Source: Chthoniobacterales bacterium
GTDB lineage: Bacteria > Verrucomicrobiota > Verrucomicrobiia > Chthoniobacterales > UBA10450
Length of the DNA stretch: 12,383 nt
Assembly (NCBI GenBank): GCA_013812515.1
Contig: JACCTI010000204.1
Coordinates: forward strand, 1 to 12,383
Direction: 5' to 3'
Shown: piece by piece, positions 1 through 7,004 of the stretch
Layout of the letters: each line of letters begins with the position of its first letter
Numbering within the stretch: position 1 is the stretch's first letter
The notes under the pieces: model-generated
The model's input: only the letters and a program-made list of their open reading frames with translations
The model's database searches: none
Told to the model about the DNA's origin: nothing
Translations under genes and position numbers: made by a program

Positions 1-1109
1 AGCAGGCCATAGAGGAAGAGCGCTGCGATAGCGGTCCGGGCGCTGATCCCGAAGAATGGCACTGGCACGAGCAGTGCCAGCAAAGCGAGCGACGGAATTG
101 TTTGCACAGCGCTGGCGAAGGCAAGGATGGCGTGCCCAACTGCTCCGCCGCGACTCGCCGCAATGCCAAGCGGCACGCCGACGAGGACTGAGAGAAGAAG
201 CGAGATGCCAGCGAGTTGCAGATGCCGCGCGCTCCAGCGTGTAACCTTGTGCGCGAGTGTTTCGCGCCGCGAGGTGCCGGCATCTGCGCTGCCGAAGTAG
301 GATTCGGCCGCGCGCGTGTAGTCCTTCGTTCGTTCCGCTTCAACGTTTAGATGGATCATCTTCGTCTCGTCCACCGTACCGCCCATCTGCTGGAGAGCAG
401 TGATCGCTCCGACCGGCAGCGCCTGCCGATAGAGGAAGACAGCTTTGTATTGCGGAAAGAATCGGAGGTCGTCCTCGAGTGCGACGAGATCGTTCTCCGC
501 GATCCTCGCATCGGTCGAGTAGGCGTCCTTCACGTCAATGGAGCCGTTGCGCAGAGCTTCATAGCCGAGACCGTGGTCGATTGCTTTCACGTCTCGCGGG
601 GCGAGGCCGTAGCGGACTGCGAGCGGGGCCCAGCCGTCGCGCCGACTTATGAATTCGTGCGTCAGTCCGAACTTCACTTCCCCATGAGCACGCAGGTCAC
701 TAATGGTGCGAATGCGAGCGGTCGCGGCCGCGTCGCGCCGCATGACCAGCGCATAGGTGTTGTTGAAGCCAAGCTCGTCCGACATTCCGACACCTGACCT
801 TGCGAGCTCCGCGCGCATGGCCTCCGGCGAACGGAGGTTTGGATTTTTCAGAATCTCTTCAGCGATCGTGCCGGTGTATTCGGGATAGAGGTTGATCTGC
901 CCGGTGCGTAATGCCTCCCAAAGAATGATCGTTCCACCCATTCCCTGACGGTGCTCGGATGGAAAACCGGCCGAGCGAAGCGCGTGCTGCGCGATCTCTG
1001 CGAGCACGTACGATTCGGTGAACTTCTTCGAACCAACGACGAGACTCTCGGCCTGCGCCGGTCTAACGAGAGCCAGCCCGAGAACGATGACAAGCCCGAG
1101 CCGGTTCAT
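1..1109 (-). CDS. ABC transporter fused substrate-binding protein/permease (OpuC/EgtU class), 3' end outside window
   Basis: This gene starts at the ATG at 1109 and runs off the left edge with no stop, giving 369 visible codons. Residues 1-20 (MNRLGLVIVLGLALVRPAQA) look like a signal peptide. Residues about 22-275 are a glycine-betaine-type substrate-binding domain, with VVGSKKFTESYVLAE near the start and NLYPEYTGTIAEEIL in the first third. From about residue 295 hydrophobic permease segments begin (HLQLAGISLLLSVLVGVPLG, then QTIPSLALLALLVP), typical of ProW/OpuCB-like permeases. Such proteins import betaines, choline or, in the EgtU group, ergothioneine. The binding domain precedes the permease here, whereas EgtU as I remember it has the permease first. 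Its ATG overlaps the TGA of the ATPase gene by 4 nt, so translation is probably coupled. Sitting last in an egtB-egtD operon, it most likely carries ergothioneine or its precursor hercynine. The substrate is inferred; the transporter class is well supported. Confidence 0.88.
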   Translation of the reverse strand, partial: MNRLGLVIVLGLALVRPAQAESLVVGSKKFTESYVLAEIAQHALRSAGFPSEHRQGMGGTIILWEALRTGQINLYPEYTGTIAEEILKNPNLRSPEAMRAELARSGVGMSDELGFNNTYALVMRRDAAATARIRTISDLRAHGEVKFGLTHEFISRRDGWAPLAVRYGLAPRDVKAIDHGLGYEALRNGSIDVKDAYSTDARIAENDLVALEDDLRFFPQYKAVFLYRQALPVGAITALQQMGGTVDETKMIHLNVEAERTKDYTRAAESYFGSADAGTSRRETLAHKVTRWSARHLQLAGISLLLSVLVGVPLGIAASRGGAVGHAILAFASAVQTIPSLALLALLVPVPFFGISARTAIAALFLYGL

Positions 1110-1849
1110 GTGAAGGCGAGACTGCGCTGCGCGTTGATGAATTCCGTTACGAATTCGTTCGCCGGCCGATCTCGCAAATCGGTGAGGGTGCCTTGCTGGA
1201 CGACGCGGCCTTCGTTCATCAGCACGAGCTTGTGCCCCAGATATGCTGCCTCGGCCAGATCGTGGGTCACGAGGATGGCGGTCTGCTCCAGCTCGTGGAA
1301 TATTTGCTTCAAATCTTTTTGCAACGCGGCGCGCACTAGAGGATCCAGCGCGCCGAGTGGTTCGTCGAGCAAGAGAAGCTCCGGGGACAAGGCGAGCGCG
1401 CGCATGAGACTCACACGTTGACGCTGGCCGCCGGAAAGCTCTACCGGATAGCGACTCAATGCGTTCGGAGGAAAACGGGTAAGCGAAGCCAGCTCGTCGA
1501 TTCGCCGGTGCAATTCGCCTTCAGATTTACCGAGATGTCGCGCGAGCAGGAGGACGTTGTCGCGCGCCGTCAAATGAGGGAACAGGCCGCCGTCCTGAAT
1601 GACATACCCGATGCGGTGGCGAAGCGGCGTGATGCTCCCGGCGGAGATCGTGGCGCCATCAAATTCGATCCGGCCGCTTTCTGGTTCGAGAAGGTGAATG
1701 ATCAGGCGCAGCAGAGTGGATTTGCCGCAGCCGCTCGGGCCGATCAGGACCGTACTTTTGCCGCGCTCGAACGTGAGATCGGTGGGATGAAGCGCAGCCG
1801 CACCGCGGTAGCTTTTGCTCACGTCGAAGAGTTGAACCAGCGCGCTCAC
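1106..1849 (-). CDS. ABC transporter ATP-binding protein (ProV/OpuCA/EgtV class)
   Basis: This 247-residue ABC ATPase has Walker A GPSGCGKS at 37-44, a Q-loop near 85 (VIQDGGLF), the signature LSGGQ at 138-142, Walker B LLLLDEP at 158-164, a D-loop (GALD) and the switch histidine in LVTHD at 196. It matches quaternary-amine importer ATPases and lacks the C-terminal tandem CBS domains of osmosensing OpuCA proteins, which argues against a purely osmotic role. The start is a GTG at 1849, 6 nt after the egtD stop, with no strong Shine-Dalgarno sequence, so it probably depends on readthrough of ribosomes from egtD. Its TGA overlaps the ATG of the fused binding/permease gene. Together the two encode a complete importer apart from what lies past the left edge. 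The assignment as an EgtV-like ergothioneine transporter subunit is inferred from context. Confidence 0.92.
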   Translation of the reverse strand: MSALVQLFDVSKSYRGAAALHPTDLTFERGKSTVLIGPSGCGKSTLLRLIIHLLEPESGRIEFDGATISAGSITPLRHRIGYVIQDGGLFPHLTARDNVLLLARHLGKSEGELHRRIDELASLTRFPPNALSRYPVELSGGQRQRVSLMRALALSPELLLLDEPLGALDPLVRAALQKDLKQIFHELEQTAILVTHDLAEAAYLGHKLVLMNEGRVVQQGTLTDLRDRPANEFVTEFINAQRSLAFT

Positions 1850-1855
1850 GCGCGG

Positions 1856-2830
1856 TTAGTCTGCCACCACAAAATGGAAAACGGCAAACAACTGCTGCGG
1901 GTCCGTCCACGTGCGTGAAAGCCGGAAACCGGCACGCGCAGCCAGGGCCGTGAAACCCGCCTGTGTGTGCTTATAGGAAAACTCCGTCACGATTTTCTCG
2001 CCGGGGGCGAAGCGAAACTCCCGCCCAGCCAGGTGAACGCGCTGTTCGCCGTCGCTGATCAGGTGCATCTCGATCCGCCCGGCTTGCTGGTTGTAGATCG
2101 CGCGGTGTCTCCAACAGGAAAGCTCGAAGTCGGCGCCCAGCTCGCAATTCGCCCTAACGAGTAGATTCAGATTGAACGCCGCGGTCACGCCGGAGCTGTC
2201 GTTGTAGGCAGCTTCGATGATTTCGGGTGCTTTCTGAAGATCGACGCCGATGATGAGGCCGCCGCTTTTTCCACACAGCCGGCCGACGCGCTCGAGAAAA
2301 GTCTCCGCGGTCGCTGGCTCCAGATTGCCGATAGTCGAGCCGGGGAAATAGACGGCCACGTGATCCGGTTTTTGGGACGGCGTCGGCAAGCGCAGCGGCT
2401 GCATGTAATCCGCGCAAACCGGCAGGACCTCGAGCGACGGCATCGCGGCCTGCAAAGCCGTCGCGGAGTCGATTAAGCGCTGCTTCGAGATATCGACCGG
2501 CACATATGCAATCGGATTGTCCAGCTCCTGGAGCAACAGGCGTGTCTTGATCCCCGCGCCCGTGCCGAAACCCACCAGCTCCGCATTCTCACCGACGGAC
2601 GCGGCCATCTCAGCGCCGGACTGACGCAGAATCTCCGTTTCCGTGCGCGTGAGGTAATACTCCGGCAGTTCGCAAATTCGCTGGAACAAGTCCGAACCGC
2701 GTTCGTCGTAGAAAAATTTGCTCGGCAGAGCAGGCGGAGTGCTCGACAGACCCGCGAGCGCTTCGGCCAGAAAGTCCGAGGCGGCGGGCTCCAGATCGAG
2801 CACCGCAATCGCGCGCGAACGCGGCGTCAT
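1856..2830 (-). CDS. egtD: L-histidine N-alpha-methyltransferase EgtD
   Basis: EgtD transfers three methyl groups from S-adenosylmethionine to the alpha-amino group of histidine, making hercynine, the first step of ergothioneine synthesis. The protein has 324 residues, close to the usual length of about 320. Visible family motifs are SKFFYDERGSDLF at 37-49, LPEYYLTRTE at 55-64, the SAM-binding loop LVGFGTGAGIKTR, YVPVDIS, FPGSTIGNLEP, YNDSSGVTAAFNLNLL, and EFSYKH with E283 and S285. That last pair aligns by position with the histidine-binding Glu282 and Ser284 that I remember for the mycobacterial enzyme. The SAM loop reads GFGTGAG rather than the commoner GSGSS form. The ATG at 2830 overlaps the egtB stop by 4 nt (ATGA), and the ATPase gene begins 6 nt downstream. 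Confidence 0.96.
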   Translation of the reverse strand: MTPRSRAIAVLDLEPAASDFLAEALAGLSSTPPALPSKFFYDERGSDLFQRICELPEYYLTRTETEILRQSGAEMAASVGENAELVGFGTGAGIKTRLLLQELDNPIAYVPVDISKQRLIDSATALQAAMPSLEVLPVCADYMQPLRLPTPSQKPDHVAVYFPGSTIGNLEPATAETFLERVGRLCGKSGGLIIGVDLQKAPEIIEAAYNDSSGVTAAFNLNLLVRANCELGADFELSCWRHRAIYNQQAGRIEMHLISDGEQRVHLAGREFRFAPGEKIVTEFSYKHTQAGFTALAARAGFRLSRTWTDPQQLFAVFHFVVAD

Positions 2831-4152
2831 GCCGTATCGCGCGCCAGCCGAATGCCGGTGAACTGCCAGCGTTTTTCCGGTGGGAAGAAATTGCGATACG
2901 TGGGCCGAACATGGTCACGCGAGGTCGCACACGATCCGCCGCGCAAGACCATCTGGTTGCACATGAACTTCCCGTTGTACTCGCCGAGCGCGCCCGGGGC
3001 GACGCGGTAACCCGGATACGGCAGATACGCGCTGCGCGTCCATTCCCAAACGTCACCGAACATCTGCTGCAAGCCGGTGCCGTTCGGTTCAGGCGCGGCT
3101 CCGGGATGAAAGCGGCTCGTGTCGACGAAGTTTCCTTCGATCGGCAAATCAGCACTGGCACGTTCCCATTCAAATTCCGTCGGCAGCCGCGCGCCATCCC
3201 AGTTCGCATACGCGTCGGCTTCGAAATAGCTGATGTGCGTGACCGGTTCCGATTCTTCAACCGGCCGGAAACCGGACAGGGTAAAGGTCCACCATTGTCC
3301 GTCGCGCTTTACCCAGTAGAGCGGCGCCTGCCAGCGTTGCTCCTGCACCGTGGTCCAGCCTAACGAGAGCCAAAATGCCGAGCGCGTGTAACCGCCGGCT
3401 TCGATGAAGGCGAGATACTCTCCGTTCGTGACCGGTCGTGTGGCGAGGGCAAAGGGGCCGACCAAGACGCGATGCCGCGGCCCTTCATTGTCGTAGGAGA
3501 AACCGGGACCGCGAAAACCGGCCTCGACCATTGCTTCATCGAAGTCGACAAAGTGAGGCGGGCCGATCTTTTGTCCATCGCTGATGAATTTCGCCTCTTC
3601 AAAAATCGGATAGAGCGGGTTTTGCGCAAAGACGTGCTTGATATCGGTCACGAGCAATTCCTGGTGCTGCTGCTCGTGTTGAATCCCGAGCGTCAGCACA
3701 GGTTCGATCTCCGCGAGGAGAGTTTCGTCCGCATTCTTCAGCAGCTTGAACACCGCTTGGTCAATCGACTCGCGAAAGCGGTAAGTCTCCTGCACCGTTG
3801 GTCGCGAGATCAGACCGCGCAGATCGCGCCGGTGCATGTCACCCGCGGCGTTGTAGTAGGAATTAAAGAGATAGGCGTACTGCGGAATCTCCGAGCGGTA
3901 GCGCTGGTCCCAAACCTTGACCACGAACGTTTCGAAGAACCACGTCGTGTGTGCGAGATGCCACTTGGTGGGACTGACGTCCGGCATGGATTGCACGACG
4001 TAATCTTCCGGCTGCAGCCCGCGGCAGAGCCGGACTGAAAAATCACGCACCTTGCGGAAGCGTGCGATCAAATTAGCGCTGCTGATTCGGGCGGAGCCGG
4101 GAACGTGTTGCGCTCCCGGCGGTTCCGTCGCGATCGCGTCGGCTCTGTTCAC
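2827..4152 (-). CDS. egtB: Hercynine oxygenase / sulfoxide synthase EgtB, probably type II (cysteine-using)
   Basis: EgtB is a mononuclear non-heme iron enzyme that uses O2 to join hercynine to a thiol donor as a sulfoxide. The protein has 441 residues. Residues about 25-185 form the DinB-like helical domain, with WHLAHTTWFFETF (H68) and QHEQQHQELL (H159, H163) supplying the expected three iron-binding histidines. Residues about 215-440 form the FGE-sulfatase/C-type-lectin-like domain, with LATRPVTNGEYLAFIEAGGY, MFGDVWEWTRSAYLPYPGY and RGGSC. Adjacent Tyr99-Tyr100 in LFNSYYNAAG match the Tyr pair I remember for Chloracidobacterium EgtB, which uses cysteine rather than gamma-glutamylcysteine. 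The start is a GTG at 4152, only 3 nt after the preceding stop. A downstream start would cut into the conserved N-terminal helix. No egtA or egtC is in view, which fits a cysteine route. The donor is inferred. Confidence 0.95.
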   Translation of the reverse strand: MNRADAIATEPPGAQHVPGSARISSANLIARFRKVRDFSVRLCRGLQPEDYVVQSMPDVSPTKWHLAHTTWFFETFVVKVWDQRYRSEIPQYAYLFNSYYNAAGDMHRRDLRGLISRPTVQETYRFRESIDQAVFKLLKNADETLLAEIEPVLTLGIQHEQQHQELLVTDIKHVFAQNPLYPIFEEAKFISDGQKIGPPHFVDFDEAMVEAGFRGPGFSYDNEGPRHRVLVGPFALATRPVTNGEYLAFIEAGGYTRSAFWLSLGWTTVQEQRWQAPLYWVKRDGQWWTFTLSGFRPVEESEPVTHISYFEADAYANWDGARLPTEFEWERASADLPIEGNFVDTSRFHPGAAPEPNGTGLQQMFGDVWEWTRSAYLPYPGYRVAPGALGEYNGKFMCNQMVLRGGSCATSRDHVRPTYRNFFPPEKRWQFTGIRLARDTA

Positions 4153-4155
4153 TGA

Positions 4156-4548
4156 TCAGCCTTCCTGGTCCTGATCTTCCCGCGCAGCTTCCACCATCTG
4201 GTCGTGCGCCGCTTCCTCCAAGCCGCCGGTGACGAGCTGTTCGCCGAGCATCTCGTCGTCCTCGAATCCCGCGCGCGGTGCGCGGTGCCCGGAATCACCT
4301 GGGACTTCATCACGCTCACTCAGGTGGTCGACCACTTCATCGACATCATCCGCTGCTGCGATGGTTTCAGTGCCGAGCAACTCGCGCCGGGCCTGTTCCC
4401 AATCGGCATCGGTGAACTCCTCCGGCTGGCGTTCGTTGATCAGCGCGATCTCGCGAGCGCGTTTTTCGACCAACTCAGGAGTCGGTGCGCCCATGCCATT
4501 ACCATGGACAGAAATCTTGCCGAAGCCGGGCTGCGAATACTCGTTCAT
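4156..4548 (-). CDS. Small acidic protein of unknown function, first gene of the egt operon
   Basis: The reading frame is open from 4755, but the likely start is the ATG at 4548, giving 130 residues beginning MNEYSQPGFGKISVHGNG. A longer version would overlap the divergent hydrolase gene. Residues about 22-60 form a predicted helical stretch (TPELVEKRAREIALINER, then DADWEQARRELLG) that resembles the short W-containing helix-turn-helix pattern of DUF2934-like proteins. I am not certain of that family. The rest is strongly acidic and hydrophilic (DDVDEVVDHLSERDEVPGDSG, ending REDQDQEG) with no signal peptide or membrane segment, so it is probably cytoplasmic and partly disordered. No clear Shine-Dalgarno sequence precedes the ATG (TATTACTTATT). 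Its stop lies 3 nt before the egtB GTG, so it is almost surely co-transcribed and perhaps translationally coupled. Function unknown. Confidence 0.72.
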   Translation of the reverse strand: MNEYSQPGFGKISVHGNGMGAPTPELVEKRAREIALINERQPEEFTDADWEQARRELLGTETIAAADDVDEVVDHLSERDEVPGDSGHRAPRAGFEDDEMLGEQLVTGGLEEAAHDQMVEAAREDQDQEG

Positions 4549-4647
4549 AATAAGTAATACGAAATGAGGATGCCGAGTGTGCGCATGGCCACGAATGATT
4601 AACGCGGTTTGCCCTTTACCCCAGAGCACCTTTGGGCCGCGCTTCGG
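4549..4647. promoter_or_regulatory. Divergent intergenic region between the egt operon and the hydrolase gene
   Basis: This is the only gap between two divergent transcription units, so promoters for both should lie in or near it. It is AT-richer next to the egt start (ataataagtaatacg at 4547-4561), giving TATTAC-like -10 candidates on the minus strand, but I see no matching -35 element. No operator palindrome or riboswitch is evident. If the hydrolase uses the TTG at 4609, the gap shrinks to 60 nt. The presence of promoters is inferred from gene orientation. Confidence 0.4.
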
Positions 4648-5529
4648 ATGAAGGGAATGCGCGTCCGCGGGGGCTTCCTCGATCTGGCTGACGGCGGCCA
4701 GATCGCGTACGATGAGTACGGCGATGCGGCGGGAGTGCCTGTGATCTTCTGCCACGGATGGCCCAGCTCGCGCTCAATGGCCCAGCTCACAGACGCTGCC
4801 GCCCGCAAGCTCGGCGTGCGCATAATTTCGCCTGATCGGCCGGGCATCAACGGCTCCACGTTTCGCCCGAACCGAACGCTCGCTGAATGGCCCAAGGTGA
4901 TGCGCAGGCTCGCGACGAAATTGTCGCTGGGGAGATTCCGCGTTCTCGCCGTTTCCGGCGGCGCGCCCTACGCGTACGTCTCCGCCTGGGCGATGCCGGA
5001 GCGAATCGTGTCCACCGCGGTTGTCAGTGGTGTGCCGCCAATCTCGGAGCTCCCGAATCACGCTGGCTTGCTCCGGCTCTATCGATGGATGCTCGCAGTG
5101 CATGCAAAGGAGCCGGCGCTCGCTCGAAAGTTGTTCTCCGTGGCACGTCCTTTCGCCTCTTTCCAGCCTCCAATTCGCTTACGGCCTTTGCTTTTGAAAT
5201 TGCTGCCGCCCGGTGACGCCGATGTCCTGCGTGACTCGGCGGCGTTCGAGTCCTGCTTCGAAAGCGCACGCTGCGCCTGGCGCGGATCAGCCGCGGGGGT
5301 CATGGCCGACGGAGAGATCTACTCCCAGCCGTGGGGATTTCCCTTGGAAGAGATACGGGTGCCGGTTCACCTCTGGCATGGCACGAAAGATCGGACGTTC
5401 TCTTACAAATATTCGGAAGAGCTCAGCGAGCGCCTGCCAAATTGCCGACTAAATATCGTGGAAAATGCCGGCCACTACTCGCTCCCGATTCGCTACATGG
5501 ATCGTATCCTCGCCGCTCTTGTGGCGTAA
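4648..5529 (+). CDS. Alpha/beta-fold hydrolase
   Basis: This is a cytoplasmic alpha/beta hydrolase of about 293 residues if it starts at the ATG at 4648. A TTG at 4609, just after an in-frame stop, would add 13 residues, and an ATG at 4657 is also possible. None has a convincing ribosome site. Seen in order from 4648: the oxyanion-hole HGWP (His36-Gly37); the nucleophile elbow LAVSGGAPYA with Ser103, where the first Gly of GxSxG is Ala; the acid candidate Asp248 in WHGTKDRTF; and the catalytic His276 in ENAGHYSLP. The triad is complete, so it is probably active, but the substrate (ester, epoxide, haloalkane or other) cannot be read from the sequence. There is no signal peptide. It is transcribed divergently from the egt operon and followed after 44 nt by the LOG-family gene on the same strand. 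Confidence 0.88.
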   Translation: MKGMRVRGGFLDLADGGQIAYDEYGDAAGVPVIFCHGWPSSRSMAQLTDAAARKLGVRIISPDRPGINGSTFRPNRTLAEWPKVMRRLATKLSLGRFRVLAVSGGAPYAYVSAWAMPERIVSTAVVSGVPPISELPNHAGLLRLYRWMLAVHAKEPALARKLFSVARPFASFQPPIRLRPLLLKLLPPGDADVLRDSAAFESCFESARCAWRGSAAGVMADGEIYSQPWGFPLEEIRVPVHLWHGTKDRTFSYKYSEELSERLPNCRLNIVENAGHYSLPIRYMDRILAALVA

Positions 5530-5573
5530 AAGTTTCCTGTGCGCAGGCGCGGTTCCCGCTGAAACTAAGCAGG

Positions 5574-6668
5574 GTGGAAGATTTCACGGCAGGCATCACG
5601 CACGCGCAACCGACGCGCCGGCAATCGTCGCTCGGACCCGAGTGGGACCAGCGCATTCGTCAGCTCGTTGCTGATTGGGGCGCCGAGAAGTCGCCGGAGT
5701 TGGTGGAAGAGATCATCATGACTGCGCTCAAGATGGCGCGTGACCGCATGAGCACGGCGGACCTCAAGCTAATGAACCGCTCGCTCAAGGAAATGCGTTA
5801 TGCGGCGAAAGTCTTCGCGAATTATCGCGAGTTTCGGAAGGTCTGTGTCTTCGGCTCGGCGCGAACGCTGCCAACCGCGCCCGAGTATCACGTGGCCGAA
5901 GACTTCGGGCGTAAGATGGTGGCGCAGAATTACATGGTCATCACCGGCGGGGGCGATGGGATCATGGGCGCGGCGCAACACGGCGCCGGCCGGGCGCATA
6001 GCTTTGGGCTTAAAATCCGCTTGCCCTTCGAACCTCGGGCTAATGAAACGATCGAGGGGGATCCGAAGCTGATTAACTTCAACTATTTCTTCACCCGCAA
6101 ATTGAATTTCGTGAAGGAGACGCACGCCCTCGCGCTTTTTCCCGGAGGATTCGGGACGATGGACGAGGGGTTCGAGGTGCTCACGCTAATGCAAACCGGC
6201 AAGGCGCGCATCATCCCGATCGTCCTCGTGGACGCGCCGAACGGCAGCTACTGGGAAATGTGGCTCAAGTTTGTCACGAACCACCTCTACACATTCGGCT
6301 TTGTCGACGAGGAAGATTTCAATCTTTTCAAGATCGTTCACACGGCGGAAGAGGCCGTGCAGGAGATCACGCAATTCTACCGCGTCTACCACTCAGCCCG
6401 CTGGGTTGGCGAGCAGTTGGTCATCCGACTTTCGCAGCCGCTCCCACTGTCAGCAGTCGCTGCCTTGAACGAGGAGTTCGCGGATGTCATTCGCACTGGA
6501 AACATCGTGCAAGGCAGCGCACTTCGGCAGGAGAAGAACGAACCGGCGATCTGGGATCTTCCCCGTCTCATTGTTACGCCGCATCGGCGATCGTTCGGGC
6601 GCTTCCGACAGCTGATCGATGCGATAAATCTTGCCGCGACAGATACTTCCCCCACCGGAAGCCGGTAA
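5574..6668 (+). CDS. LOG family protein (TIGR00730-like, Rossmann fold) with long N-terminal extension
   Basis: The frame is open from 5331 inside the hydrolase gene. The first start after the hydrolase stop is the GTG at 5574 (364 residues), preceded by AGCAGG placed unusually close. Residues about 88-285 are the LOG/lysine-decarboxylase-like domain: CVFGSAR at 91-97, GGGDGIMGAA from 125, and PGGFGTMDE at 190-198, the PGGxGTxxE signature. LOG proteins hydrolyse nucleoside 5'-monophosphates such as cytokinin ribotides to the free base. Others in the fold (PpnN) cleave purine and pyrimidine monophosphates. The N-terminal 85 residues form a helical, charged extension (GPEWDQRIRQLVADWG, then MARDRMSTADLKLMNRSLKE), and about 75 residues follow the domain. 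At 364 residues it is much longer than the roughly 190-residue minimal LOG proteins and closer to PpnN-like architectures. The substrate is not determinable. Confidence 0.9.
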   Translation: MEDFTAGITHAQPTRRQSSLGPEWDQRIRQLVADWGAEKSPELVEEIIMTALKMARDRMSTADLKLMNRSLKEMRYAAKVFANYREFRKVCVFGSARTLPTAPEYHVAEDFGRKMVAQNYMVITGGGDGIMGAAQHGAGRAHSFGLKIRLPFEPRANETIEGDPKLINFNYFFTRKLNFVKETHALALFPGGFGTMDEGFEVLTLMQTGKARIIPIVLVDAPNGSYWEMWLKFVTNHLYTFGFVDEEDFNLFKIVHTAEEAVQEITQFYRVYHSARWVGEQLVIRLSQPLPLSAVAALNEEFADVIRTGNIVQGSALRQEKNEPAIWDLPRLIVTPHRRSFGRFRQLIDAINLAATDTSPTGSR

Positions 6669-7004
6669 GCCGCGGCCAGCACGACATCACCACGCTGAGC
6701 GCCGGTGAGTATTTGTGCCGGCGCGTTTCCATCTACCGAAGTCAAACGCGGCGATGAGGCAGCCCATGCGATGTCGCGGACGAAAAGATTGTATGGCAAC
6801 CTGAGCCTTCGGTGACGCGTCGCCCTGCCGCTCATCGGAAATAATCCACTTTCTCGAAGTAGTGCCTGCACGTGGTCTAGTTCCTTGAAGTAGAATTGGC
6901 GGATCAGACGGGTGCTTCGACCGGGTTCGTCCAGTAGCAGGTCGCTATCAAATACAACCTGGGCGCTCACGCTCTAACTGTAAACAGCGCCACTCTCCGC
7001 ACGC
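6669..7004. other. Gap between LOG gene and acyl carrier protein gene; one doubtful minus-strand reading frame
   Basis: This 336-base stretch has no gene I can name. A minus-strand frame opens at a GTG at 6970 (MSAQVVFDSDLLLDE...) 34 nt after the acyl carrier protein stop and continues to 6386, so its last 90 or so codons run antisense through the well-supported LOG gene. Its first half (RQFYFKELDHVQALLRESG) reads plausibly as protein. The second half is rich in Arg, Ser and Cys, as antisense shadows usually are. It could be a decayed gene once co-transcribed with the acyl carrier protein, or chance. A short inverted repeat (ACCGG aag CCGGT, 6655-6667) overlaps the LOG stop region but has no T-run. 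Confidence 0.3.

Noticed and set aside
351..797. Plus-strand open frame of 148 residues near the left end
   Set aside because: It is antisense to the substrate-binding/permease fusion, whose minus-strand translation shows signal peptide, binding-domain and membrane motifs in order.
3358..3368. GCCTAACGAGA inside egtB, the same as the start of the attC-like repeat
   Set aside because: Only 11 bases match, it is in a conserved coding region, and the following AGATCAGCG part is absent. It warns that the short box alone is not evidence of a repeat.
3472..4038. Plus-strand open frame of 188 residues antisense to egtB
   Set aside because: It lies wholly inside egtB, which has full family motifs and tight operon spacing; the frame has no recognisable motif and reflects GC-rich antisense openness.
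6386..6970. Minus-strand open frame of 194 residues after the acyl carrier protein gene
   Set aside because: Nearly half is antisense to the LOG gene and is rich in Arg/Ser/Cys; no family recognised. The first half is described under the gap entry as possible decay.
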